62,425 nucleotides of DNA from an uncultured Clostridia bacterium (GTDB lineage Bacteria > Bacillota > Clostridia > TANB77 > CAG-508), in contig CAKPRQ010000010.1 of assembly GCA_934182605.1 (NCBI GenBank), positions 1 to 62,425 on the forward strand, read 5' to 3'. Numbering within the stretch: position 1 is the first letter of the stretch; every line of letters starts with the position of its first letter. Of the stretch, positions 37,358-45,502 are shown piece after piece. The position numbers and the translations under genes are program-made. Under the pieces are notes generated by a model that saw only the letters and a program-made list of their open reading frames with translations, was not told where the DNA came from and did not search any database.

Positions 37358-37429
37358 ATTAATCTCCTTTTCTATAATAATAAGAGCATTTTATATGTTT
37401 ATATAAATGCCCTTACTAACTTTTATTTT

Positions 37430-39862
37430 TTATTCTTTTTCATCTTCATCTATTTTCTCTATGCTTACAACTTTTCCTTCACTCGTTCTCATTAAAGTAA
37501 CACCCTGTGTATTTCTACCTAAAACACTGACATCTTTAGAACTTAGCCTAATTATAATTCCTGTATCTGTAATCATCATAATATCTTCTGTCCCATTTAC
37601 AATTTTTATTCCTACAATGCTTCCTGTTTTTGGTGTAACTTTATATGTTATAATACCTTTTCCACCTCTAGTTTGGACTCTATACTCCTCTAATTCAGTC
37701 CTTTTACCAAAACCATTTTCTGTAATTGCTAATAATGTGGCATCTTTTTGGTTTACTATTGATTCCATGCCAATAACTTCATCACCATCATTTAATTTAA
37801 TTCCTATTACTCCTTGAGAAACTCTTCCCATTGGTCTAACGTCTTTTTCACTAAATGTTATTGATATTCCACCTTTTGTCACTAATACTACATTATCTTC
37901 GCCATCTGTTAAACGAGTACCAATAAGTTCATCATTTTCTTTTAATGTAATCGCTTGCAATCCGCTTTTTCTTGCAGAATTATATTCTATTAAAGCAGTT
38001 TTCTTGATAATACCATCCTTTGTTCCAAATAATAGATATTTCCCTTCTGCAAAATTTTGAATTGGTATTAAAGCAGATACTCTTTCTCCAGCGTCCAAAC
38101 TTAATAAATTTACTATTGCTGTGCCTTTTGCTGTTCTTCCTGCTTCAGGTACTTCATAACCTCGTAATCTATATACTTTTCCTTTGTTTGTGAAGAATAA
38201 TATTGTGTCATGAGTTGAAGCTGTAAATAATTCTTTTACAAAATCTTCTTCTCTAGTTGTCATTCCACTAATACCTTTACCGCCTCTTTTTTGGCTCTTA
38301 TATGTATCTAAAGGAACTCTTTTTATATATCCTAAATGTGTTAAAGATATAACTACTTGTTCATCCTTTATTAAATCTTCTACATTAAATTCGCCCTCTG
38401 CAGCAACAATTTTAGTTTTTCTCTCATCACCAAATTTTTCTTTTATTTCTAATGCTTCTTTTTTTATAATATCATAAACTAATCTTTCGCTACTTAAAAC
38501 TTCTTTTAAATAAGCTATTAATTTCATTAATTCATTATATTCTTCTTCTATTTTTTCTCTTTGCAAACCTGATAATGTTTTTAACCTCATATCTAAAATA
38601 GCTTGTGCTTGAATTTCTGATAATCCAAAACGTTTCATTAATCTTTCTTTTGCATCATCATAAGATTCTCTTATAATTTTTATAACTTCATCAATATTAT
38701 CTAAAGCTATTTTTAAACCTTCTAATATATGAGCTCTAGCTTCTGCTTTATCTAAGTCGAATTTTGTTCTTCTTAAGACAACAGTTTTTCTATGGTCTAT
38801 ATAGCAATCCAAACATTCCCTTAATGTTAAAATTTTAGGTTCCCCATTTACTAGTGCAAGCATTATTATTCCAAAAGTATCTTGCATTTGAGTGAATTTA
38901 TATAATTGATTTAATATTACTTGAGGATTTGCATCCCTTTTTAATTCAATTACTATTCTTACTTTATCTATTCTATCAGACTCATCTCTGACATCTGAAA
39001 TACCTTCTATCCTTTTTTCTTTAGATAAAGTTGCTATATTCTCAATTAGTTTAGCTTTATTTACTTGATATGGTAATGAAGAAACTACTATTTTAAATCT
39101 ATTATTATTCATTTCTTCAATTTCTGCTTCTGCTCTAACAGTTATTTTTCCTCTACCTGTTGTGTATGCTTCTTTAATACCAGAAGTACCTAGTATAATA
39201 CCTTCTGTTGGAAAATCTGGTCCTTTTATAACTGCCATTAATTCTTCATCAGTAACATTATCTTCATCAATAATTTTTATAATTCCATTAATTACTTCTG
39301 TTAAGTTATGTGGTGGTATATTTGTTGCCATACCTACAGCTATTCCTGATGAACCATTTATTAATAATGTTGGAACCTTTGCTGGTAATACTGTTGGTTC
39401 TTGAAGTCTATCATCATAATTTGGCATAAAATCTACTGTGTTTTTTTCTATATCTACTAACATTTGTTCTGCAATTTTAGCCATTCTTGCTTCTGTATAC
39501 CTCATTGCAGCTGCTCCATCTCCGTCAATTGAGCCAAAATTACCATGTCCATCTATTAACATATATCTCATTGAGAAATCTTGTGCCATTCTTACCATTG
39601 CATCATAAACAGAAGCATCACCATGTGGATGGTATCTTCCTAAAACTGAACCTACAGTATTAGCACACTTCCTATATGGTTTATCTGATGTTATACCATC
39701 TTCATGCATTGCATATAAAATTCTTCTATGAACAGGTTTAAGACCATCTCTAACATCTGGTAAAGCTCTAGAAACAATTACACTCATCGCATAATCTATA
39801 TAAGATGTCTTCATTTCTTGCTCGATATTTCTTTCTATTATTGTTCCGTCTCTTCTATCCAT
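37430..39862 (-). CDS. gyrA: DNA gyrase subunit A
   Basis: The 810-residue protein has the winged-helix region with catalytic Tyr122 (AAMRYTEARM), the coiled-coil tower, and a C-terminal beta-pinwheel with the GyrA box (QKRGGKG near 525) and repeated GRxxQGV blades. Gyrase introduces negative supercoils with GyrB. In the quinolone region the sequence is HPHGDASVYD, so position 83 (E. coli numbering coincides) is Ala. gyrB is at 45503-47422, separated by five other genes. The start is preceded by two micro-ORFs. Confidence 0.97.
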   Translation of the reverse strand: MDRRDGTIIERNIEQEMKTSYIDYAMSVIVSRALPDVRDGLKPVHRRILYAMHEDGITSDKPYRKCANTVGSVLGRYHPHGDASVYDAMVRMAQDFSMRYMLIDGHGNFGSIDGDGAAAMRYTEARMAKIAEQMLVDIEKNTVDFMPNYDDRLQEPTVLPAKVPTLLINGSSGIAVGMATNIPPHNLTEVINGIIKIIDEDNVTDEELMAVIKGPDFPTEGIILGTSGIKEAYTTGRGKITVRAEAEIEEMNNNRFKIVVSSLPYQVNKAKLIENIATLSKEKRIEGISDVRDESDRIDKVRIVIELKRDANPQVILNQLYKFTQMQDTFGIIMLALVNGEPKILTLRECLDCYIDHRKTVVLRRTKFDLDKAEARAHILEGLKIALDNIDEVIKIIRESYDDAKERLMKRFGLSEIQAQAILDMRLKTLSGLQREKIEEEYNELMKLIAYLKEVLSSERLVYDIIKKEALEIKEKFGDERKTKIVAAEGEFNVEDLIKDEQVVISLTHLGYIKRVPLDTYKSQKRGGKGISGMTTREEDFVKELFTASTHDTILFFTNKGKVYRLRGYEVPEAGRTAKGTAIVNLLSLDAGERVSALIPIQNFAEGKYLLFGTKDGIIKKTALIEYNSARKSGLQAITLKENDELIGTRLTDGEDNVVLVTKGGISITFSEKDVRPMGRVSQGVIGIKLNDGDEVIGMESIVNQKDATLLAITENGFGKRTELEEYRVQTRGGKGIITYKVTPKTGSIVGIKIVNGTEDIMMITDTGIIIRLSSKDVSVLGRNTQGVTLMRTSEGKVVSIEKIDEDEKE

Positions 39863-39896
39863 TTACGTCATTCCCTTCTACATTTTTACCTCCTCA
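39863..39896 (-). promoter_or_regulatory. gyrA leader with start-stop micro-ORFs
   Basis: Reading the minus strand, GAGGAGGT (39889-39896) is followed after 5 bases by ATGTAG (39883-39878). Then AAGGGA precedes ATG ACG TAA (39871-39863), whose stop abuts the gyrA ATG. The strongest ribosome binding site therefore serves a start-stop codon pair, not gyrA itself. Confidence 0.6.
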
Positions 39897-39924
39897 TTAT
39901 ACTAAATTTTTCTTAATTTTGCAA
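39896..39924 (-). promoter_or_regulatory. gyrA promoter
   Basis: Minus strand TTGCAA, 17 bases, TATAAT, about 34 bases before the gyrA start. gyrA therefore need not depend on the gene upstream. Confidence 0.7.
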
Positions 39925-39953
39925 GGTTTTTTATGCTTTTAAAATAATTTTTA

Positions 39954-40670
39954 TTATAATTTCTTTGCCAACTCTAATTCTATATCTAAAATATTAAAAT
40001 TTTTATTATTATTTCTTATATAATTATGTACTTTTTCCAATTCCTTTAATTTTTCCATTGTCTCTTCTAAAGGTATTATATTTTCTATTTGTTTTTTTAT
40101 TTTTTCATATTCTAAATCCATTTTTTCGAAATCATTTTCTGTTTTATATGTATTCCAATTTTCAATACACTTATCAATGTTTTTTATAATTTTATTCTGT
40201 TCATTTAAAACTGATTTTATATTTTCATCTAGTCTTGTCTCTACTATACCTTTTCCCCCTTTTATTATATTATTTAATTTTGTACTAATATAATCTTTTT
40301 CTTTAATATTTTCTAATGCTTTATCAAATAAGTCTGACATTTCATCTATCAACCCACCTTTTTGAACTGCCATTTCTACTTGTGATACTTTTTTAAAATC
40401 ACCATTAAAAATTCCAATAAAACTTTTACCTAAGTCTATTACTTTATCGATAGCTGTATTAATTCCTTCTTTTATTCCATTATTTAATAATGCATCTTTT
40501 ATATCTATTACTTGATCTTCTATAAAATCTGGTAATATTTTTTTTAACCCATAATCTATAGCTTCATTTACTGCTGTTCCAAATGCACTTTTTATAAATG
40601 TGTTTTGTTCTTCTTTTAAATTATTTTTATTTTCATTTATTGATAAATTATTATTTAATTCTAATTGCAA
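39954..40670 (-). CDS. Unknown helical protein (about 238 aa) between the TadZ-like gene and gyrA
   Basis: The product has an Asn-rich N-terminus, then FGTAVNEAIDYGLKKILPDF and GIKEGINTAIDKVIDLGKSF, suggesting an amphipathic or weakly hydrophobic helical region, and a coiled-coil C-terminus (KKQIENIIPLEETMEKLKEL). No signal peptide or nucleotide motif. I do not recognise it. The TTG at 40670 lies 6 bases after GAGGTG; the track's GTG is inside that site. Its position suggests it belongs with the secretion genes, but that is only proximity. Confidence 0.6.
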   Translation of the reverse strand: MQLELNNNLSINENKNNLKEEQNTFIKSAFGTAVNEAIDYGLKKILPDFIEDQVIDIKDALLNNGIKEGINTAIDKVIDLGKSFIGIFNGDFKKVSQVEMAVQKGGLIDEMSDLFDKALENIKEKDYISTKLNNIIKGGKGIVETRLDENIKSVLNEQNKIIKNIDKCIENWNTYKTENDFEKMDLEYEKIKKQIENIIPLEETMEKLKELEKVHNYIRNNNKNFNILDIELELAKKL

Positions 40671-40776
40671 AAATATCACCTCAATATTTTTAATATTTTA
40701 CATTTATTATTTTTTAAATAATTATTCAAAAAATAATATATTTAAATATTAATAAAAATTTATTAATATTATTTTT

Positions 40777-41928
40777 TTATTTAATTATTTTAAATAAATT
40801 TTTATATTTATTTTTTATTTTTCTATTTATTTTATATTTATTTAAATTTAAATTAAAAATAATATTTTTATATTTATTATTAATATTAAAATATTTATAA
40901 TTATTTTTTAAATTATTTTTTATTTCATAATTTTTTAAATATAAAATTATATCATTTTTATTTTCTGTGTTAAATAAACATATAAATTTTTCTTTATTAA
41001 TTTCCCATTCATTATTATATATTTTCAATAAATTATTATTAAAAATAAGATCGTTTTCTTTATTATTAAATATGCAAATATTATAATCTGAATTTTCTAA
41101 TATTTTTTTAGTTAATTTTAAATTTGTAATACTTGATAAATTAATTAAAATAAAATCATAATTATTTTTTAAATTATTTATTTTTGAAATAATTTCTTCA
41201 TAATTATTTTTTAATATTTCTTCTAAACCGGATAAATAATCAATATTATTATTTATCTTTAAAATATTATTTTTTAATTTTAAATTATCTTTATTTGGAA
41301 ATTTTTCTACACCGAATAATGTGTTAATATTTGAATTTAAGAAATCTAAATCTATATTTAATATTTTTTTATTTTTTAAAATTAGTGAAAAAAATAAAAT
41401 AAAAATTGATTTTTCTAAACTATCGTTTCCACAAAAACTAAAAATATATTTTTTATTATTTTTTATTTTCAATAATTTTTCAATATTATTTTTTATATTA
41501 TAAATATTATTTTTAATATTTATTTTATTTTTTAAAATATTATTTTTAATTTCTTCAATATTATTGTTTATTTTTTTTGAAATAAATTCTTCATTTTTAA
41601 AATCTTCTATTAATAATTGATTATTATAAAAATAATTATTAATATTTTTTTCTTTTAAAAATTTTTCTAATTCTTCATTCTTTTTTTCCAAAATAATTAT
41701 TATTTCAATTTTATCATTTATTTTTTTTATTTTATTAATTAATTCTTTTATATTATATGGTCCTTTTAATATTTCACTTAATAATATTATATCTATTTCT
41801 TCCTTTTCTAATATTTCAAAAATTCCTTCTTGATACAAAATATCATCATATTTAATTTCATATTTATTTAATTCTCTTAATTTTTTATTTATATATTTAT
41901 TATCTAAAGCTGTTATTAATTTATCCAT
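40777..41928 (-). CDS. TadZ/CpaE-like ParA-family protein with a degenerate P-loop
   Basis: The 383-residue protein is extremely rich in Asn, Ile and Lys. Residues 35-110 resemble a receiver-like fold (EIDIILLSEIL..KIEIIIILEKKN). Residues 160-215 follow the MinD/ParA layout: YIFSFCGNDSLEKSIF in place of the KGGVGKS P-loop, then ILNIDLDFLNSNINTLFG in the switch position, then FILINLSS. TadZ/CpaE proteins localise secretion or pilus machines at the cell membrane; some have lost ATPase residues. It overlaps VirB4 by 8 bases, which ties it to that ATPase. Confidence 0.65.
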   Translation of the reverse strand: MDKLITALDNKYINKKLRELNKYEIKYDDILYQEGIFEILEKEEIDIILLSEILKGPYNIKELINKIKKINDKIEIIIILEKKNEELEKFLKEKNINNYFYNNQLLIEDFKNEEFISKKINNNIEEIKNNILKNKINIKNNIYNIKNNIEKLLKIKNNKKYIFSFCGNDSLEKSIFILFFSLILKNKKILNIDLDFLNSNINTLFGVEKFPNKDNLKLKNNILKINNNIDYLSGLEEILKNNYEEIISKINNLKNNYDFILINLSSITNLKLTKKILENSDYNICIFNNKENDLIFNNNLLKIYNNEWEINKEKFICLFNTENKNDIILYLKNYEIKNNLKNNYKYFNINNKYKNIIFNLNLNKYKINRKIKNKYKNLFKIIK

Positions 41929-43735
41929 TTTTTAATTCACCTCTTTCTATTATATTCTTTTCATACTCTGCAGCTTCTATATTTACTAATATATGTTCTT
42001 CTCCTACTATCATTAAACTTTCTCCTCGCTTTAAAGATTTTACTTCTATTTTTTCTTTATCAGATAAATTCATATATTTACTTAATAATAAAATATTTTC
42101 TTCCTCTAATGCAAAAAATGATTTTATACTAGTATTATTTAAAATACTTCTTCCATAATTTCCATTGTCTAAACTAAATAAATCAGATATATCTTGAGTT
42201 ATTGCTACAGCACTTCCGCCATATTTTCTTATTGTTTTAAATATTTTATATATGAATCCAGCTACCTCTTTATTAGATGTTACACCTATAAGTCTCCAAA
42301 TTTCATCTAAATATATTGCTTTTTTTATATCCCTATTTTCTTTAATATTATCCCAAAATAATTCTGTAAATAAAAACATAGCATATTTTAAATTTTCTTC
42401 TCCCAAGTCATAAACATCTGCTATTATTAATTTATTTTTTGTTTTAATGTTTGTGTAATTATTAAAAAAGTTTAAAGAACCTTTTACAAATGGTAATAAC
42501 TTAATTCTAAACTTTTTTAGTTTTTCATTTTCATCTAATAAGTTATAGAAGTCTTCTAAAATTGGCATATCTTTTGATTCTTTAAAAATAGGTTTTATAT
42601 TTATTTTTTCTTCATCTATCTTATATAAAGTATTATCTTCAAATGTTATATTTTTTAATTTATATAATTCAATTAACTTTTCTTCTATTATAGATTTTTC
42701 TTCTTCATTCATTTCACCAAATACTAAATTAAAAAATCCAATTAATTTAGAAAGCTTACTTGATAAATACCCTTTATTTTCTTCTACACTATTTTCTCTT
42801 ATATCGAAAATATTAATATAGGTATCTGATGAACCTCCTAATCTTATAATTACTCCATCTAATGCTTTTGCTATATTTAAATATTCTCTTTCCGGGTCTA
42901 TAATATATTGCTCTATTCCATATAGTCTACATCTCATTATTAATAATTTAGTATAAAAAGATTTTCCTGCACCACTTGTCCCCAATATACACATATTGGC
43001 ATTTTTATATTTTTCTGTATTATATCTATTTATAAATATTTTTGAATTATTGTAAATATTCTTTCCAACATATATTCCATTTTCATCACATATTGAGGAA
43101 GATATAAAAGGATAAGTTGATATTATAGAACTCGTTAATACATTTCTTCTACCTGCTTTTTTTATTTCGTTTTTATTTATATGTAATGGCAAAGTTGCTA
43201 AATAAGTTTGTTCTTGCCTGAAATTCGCTCTTCTTGTTTGTAAACCTAATGCACTTGTTATTCCGCTTATTTTATTTAAGAAATACTCTAACTCTTTTGT
43301 ATTATCTGAAAAAACTGTTATATAGATATATAAATAATATAATTCTTCATTATTTAATTGAATTTCTTTTCTTATATATTTAGCGTCATTATATGTAAAA
43401 GCTGCTATTTCTATGTCTTCTCTATTATTATTTTTTTCTCTTAAATCTACTCCTACATTTCCAATATGGTATGTTAAATCTTTTATTGCTTTATATGCAT
43501 CTTGTTTTTCATAAAAAATAGAAATATTCATATTTATATTTAATTCTAATAAATTCTTTAAAATTAAATCATTATATTCTCTGTAATAATTTACGATAAT
43601 TAAACTTGAATAATAAGTATTACTAATTTCAAAATATCTAGGATTTTTATTATTAATATATGAACCAGATATATAATCTTTATATGAGAAACTGCCTAAC
43701 TTTATGTTATTAAAAAATTTTTTTATAAAATTCAC
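41921..43735 (-). CDS. VirB4/TraC-like type IV secretion ATPase
   Basis: The 604-residue protein has Walker A GTSGAGKSF at 252-260, the VirB4-typical IDPEREYLNIAKALDG just after, Walker B AIYLDEIWRL near 470, and AVAITQDISDLF. The N-terminal 240 residues contain the CagE-like region (FRQEQTYLATLPLH). VirB4 ATPases energise assembly of, and transfer through, type IV secretion channels. The start follows GGAGGTG. The preceding gene appears to encode the very N-terminal VirB4 segment separately. Confidence 0.9.
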   Translation of the reverse strand: MNFIKKFFNNIKLGSFSYKDYISGSYINNKNPRYFEISNTYYSSLIIVNYYREYNDLILKNLLELNINMNISIFYEKQDAYKAIKDLTYHIGNVGVDLREKNNNREDIEIAAFTYNDAKYIRKEIQLNNEELYYLYIYITVFSDNTKELEYFLNKISGITSALGLQTRRANFRQEQTYLATLPLHINKNEIKKAGRRNVLTSSIISTYPFISSSICDENGIYVGKNIYNNSKIFINRYNTEKYKNANMCILGTSGAGKSFYTKLLIMRCRLYGIEQYIIDPEREYLNIAKALDGVIIRLGGSSDTYINIFDIRENSVEENKGYLSSKLSKLIGFFNLVFGEMNEEEKSIIEEKLIELYKLKNITFEDNTLYKIDEEKINIKPIFKESKDMPILEDFYNLLDENEKLKKFRIKLLPFVKGSLNFFNNYTNIKTKNKLIIADVYDLGEENLKYAMFLFTELFWDNIKENRDIKKAIYLDEIWRLIGVTSNKEVAGFIYKIFKTIRKYGGSAVAITQDISDLFSLDNGNYGRSILNNTSIKSFFALEEENILLLSKYMNLSDKEKIEVKSLKRGESLMIVGEEHILVNIEAAEYEKNIIERGELKNG

Positions 43736-43750
43736 CTCCTCCCTTACAAC

Positions 43751-44305
43751 TTAATTCATACTATTATTAAAATAATTATGTAATAATTCAATTACTTCAT
43801 CTCTTGAAAATTCTGTTACTAAATTTCCACATCTTGATAGATATTCTTTTATCTTATAATACTTATCATTCAAGTCTATAATTTCAACATTTACATTTTC
43901 TTCTACATTTTTTATTGGATTTTTTATTATGATTATAAAATTTTTACTTGAAAACTGTTTTTCTGATTTTTTTTCACATATAAAATTAACGTATTCTTTA
44001 TAAATATTTTGTATTTTTTTATTTTCTTCTTTTTTTTCCTCTTCGTTTAGAAATAAAATGTATTTAGATAAATCTTCTTTTGTACTTTGAACTAAAATTT
44101 GAATATCAAAGTCGCACGTTTTAAAAAATAATTTAAATGAATTTAAAATAGCTTCTTTTTCCAATTCTGATTTTAAATTGTAATTGATTGGAAAGACCTT
44201 AATTAATTTTACATAAGTATTATCTTTTAATTGTATTATCCCATCGGATAATATTTCTTTAAATGGTAACCATTTTTGAAATGTTGCTAGCTTCTTATTT
44301 TTCAT
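43751..44305 (-). CDS. Separate N-terminal VirB4-like segment (184 aa)
   Basis: The ATG at 44305 follows AGGAGGC. WLPFKEILSDGIIQLKDNTY and KLIKVFPINYNLKSELEKE match the opening part of VirB4/TraC-like ATPases in Gram-positive elements. The reading frame ends 15 bases before the VirB4 ATPase gene, which has its own strong ribosome binding site, so the two are probably a natural split rather than one broken gene. An unrelated 28-residue upstream extension of the frame has no support. Confidence 0.6.
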   Translation of the reverse strand: MKNKKLATFQKWLPFKEILSDGIIQLKDNTYVKLIKVFPINYNLKSELEKEAILNSFKLFFKTCDFDIQILVQSTKEDLSKYILFLNEEEKKEENKKIQNIYKEYVNFICEKKSEKQFSSKNFIIIIKNPIKNVEENVNVEIIDLNDKYYKIKEYLSRCGNLVTEFSRDEVIELLHNYFNNSMN

Positions 44306-44333
44306 TTTGCCTCCTATCCTTATGCTAATTCTT

Positions 44334-44362
44334 ATTTTACACCAATTATGTCTACAAGTCAA
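44334..44362 (-). promoter_or_regulatory. Promoter of the minus-strand secretion operon
   Basis: Minus strand TTGACT, 17 bases, TAAAAT, starting transcription just before the split VirB4 genes. Confidence 0.65.
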
Positions 44363-44480
44363 GAAAAATCGTACCCCAAAATTCGACAAAATATTACTTT
44401 TATATCTTAAATGTATTGAAATTACTGGCTTTTAATTTTTCAAATAGGCAAAATATACTTATATAAAAAATAGTCTATAC

Positions 44481-45410
44481 TTATTTTTTATATCTACATT
44501 CTAAACTTTTTAAAAATATTTCTTCCACATCTTCATAAATATTTTGCACATTATCTAAGCTTAAACTTTTCCCTTCTTCGCCTTTTCCTAATTCAATTGT
44601 ATACCCAATATTTTGGAATTCATTTACACTCCAATCTTTATAACCTGCAAAAGAAGAATTATATTCTGGCTTTGTCAATAAATATCCACTTACTTTTTCA
44701 AAAAACTTTCCTAATTCATACGCAGTGGATAACTTATCTTTTCCTGCATCCCAATATATCTCTTTACCTTGAGAATGCAAAGATATAGTAACATCAAATT
44801 TCTTTAGTCTCGTAAAATTATACATAGCTATACTTTCAGGTTCTGATAAGTAATTAGGTCCTGCATAATCTCTAGGCCCTGGATTAATAATTCCTTTTTT
44901 TGCCTTATTTATTTTAGCTTGCTCAAAGCCAAAAGGATAATTTAAATTTAAATCTACTCCTCTAATATTAGCTTTCCAATATTCCAACTTATCCACATAA
45001 TTTCCCCATATATTTTTATATATTTCACGCTTTTTCAACTTATCCACATTTAAAACTAGATTAACTCCATCTGGATTAACCATAGGAACTACATATAAAG
45101 TAGAATTGTTCCATAAATTATTTATATTATATGTTTTATAATTATCCACATTATTATTTTTCAAATCTAAATATTTTTCTACAAATAACATTATTACTAA
45201 ACTACTTATCCACTCATTTGCATGATGAGAGGCATTTATTAAAACTTTATTTTCACCTTTACCTAATTTTAAATATTTTATTTCTTCCTCTAAAACAGAT
45301 TTTCCTATATTTCCTATTTCAAAAAAATTATATTTATTTTTTAAATCTCCTAAATTATTTTTTAATATTTCGTAATTATATAATAAATTTTTCTTAACAA
45401 TATTTTCCAT
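44481..45410 (-). CDS. M14-family metallocarboxypeptidase (gamma-D-Glu-diamino acid peptidase-like)
   Basis: The 309-residue protein has the zinc motif ASHHANEW (His and Glu), the third ligand in ISLHSQGKEIYWD, the substrate residues in VDLNLNYPFGFE, and the catalytic Glu in YTIELGKGEEG. These fit M14 peptidases of the Firmicute gamma-D-glutamyl-meso-diaminopimelate type, which cut wall stem peptides. There is no signal peptide or LysM domain, so it may recycle muropeptides inside the cell. Three perfect DnaA boxes lie within the gene. It follows gyrB after a terminator. Confidence 0.85.
   Translation of the reverse strand: MENIVKKNLLYNYEILKNNLGDLKNKYNFFEIGNIGKSVLEEEIKYLKLGKGENKVLINASHHANEWISSLVIMLFVEKYLDLKNNNVDNYKTYNINNLWNNSTLYVVPMVNPDGVNLVLNVDKLKKREIYKNIWGNYVDKLEYWKANIRGVDLNLNYPFGFEQAKINKAKKGIINPGPRDYAGPNYLSEPESIAMYNFTRLKKFDVTISLHSQGKEIYWDAGKDKLSTAYELGKFFEKVSGYLLTKPEYNSSFAGYKDWSVNEFQNIGYTIELGKGEEGKSLSLDNVQNIYEDVEEIFLKSLECRYKK
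44989..45214 (-). other. Cluster of DnaA boxes inside the M14 peptidase gene
   Basis: TTATCCACA occurs at 44989-44997, 45040-45048 and 45142-45150, plus TTATCCACT at 45206-45214, all in one orientation. Several codons reading VDK or VDN are used to spell them. They lie about 5 kb from oriC. Confidence 0.65.
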
Positions 45411-45464
45411 TATATCACCTATATAAATTTATTATTAAAAAAAATATATATGCATATAATGTTG

Positions 45465-45498
45465 AAAAGCCTTGTGAACTTTACTCACAAGACTTTTT
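45465..45498 (-). terminator. gyrB terminator
   Basis: On the minus strand AAAAAGTCTTGTGA pairs with TCACAAGGCTTTT (one G-T), 5 bases after the gyrB stop. It separates gyrB from the M14 gene. Confidence 0.8.
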
Positions 45499-45502
45499 AT
45501 AA

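Noticed and set aside
37407..37817. Plus-strand frame of 136 codons opposite gyrA
   Set aside because: Mirror frame of a well-conserved gene, Ser/Pro/Ile-rich composition, no ribosome binding site. The same applies to other long frames opposite dgt, mgtA, thrS, rsmG, yidC and parB.
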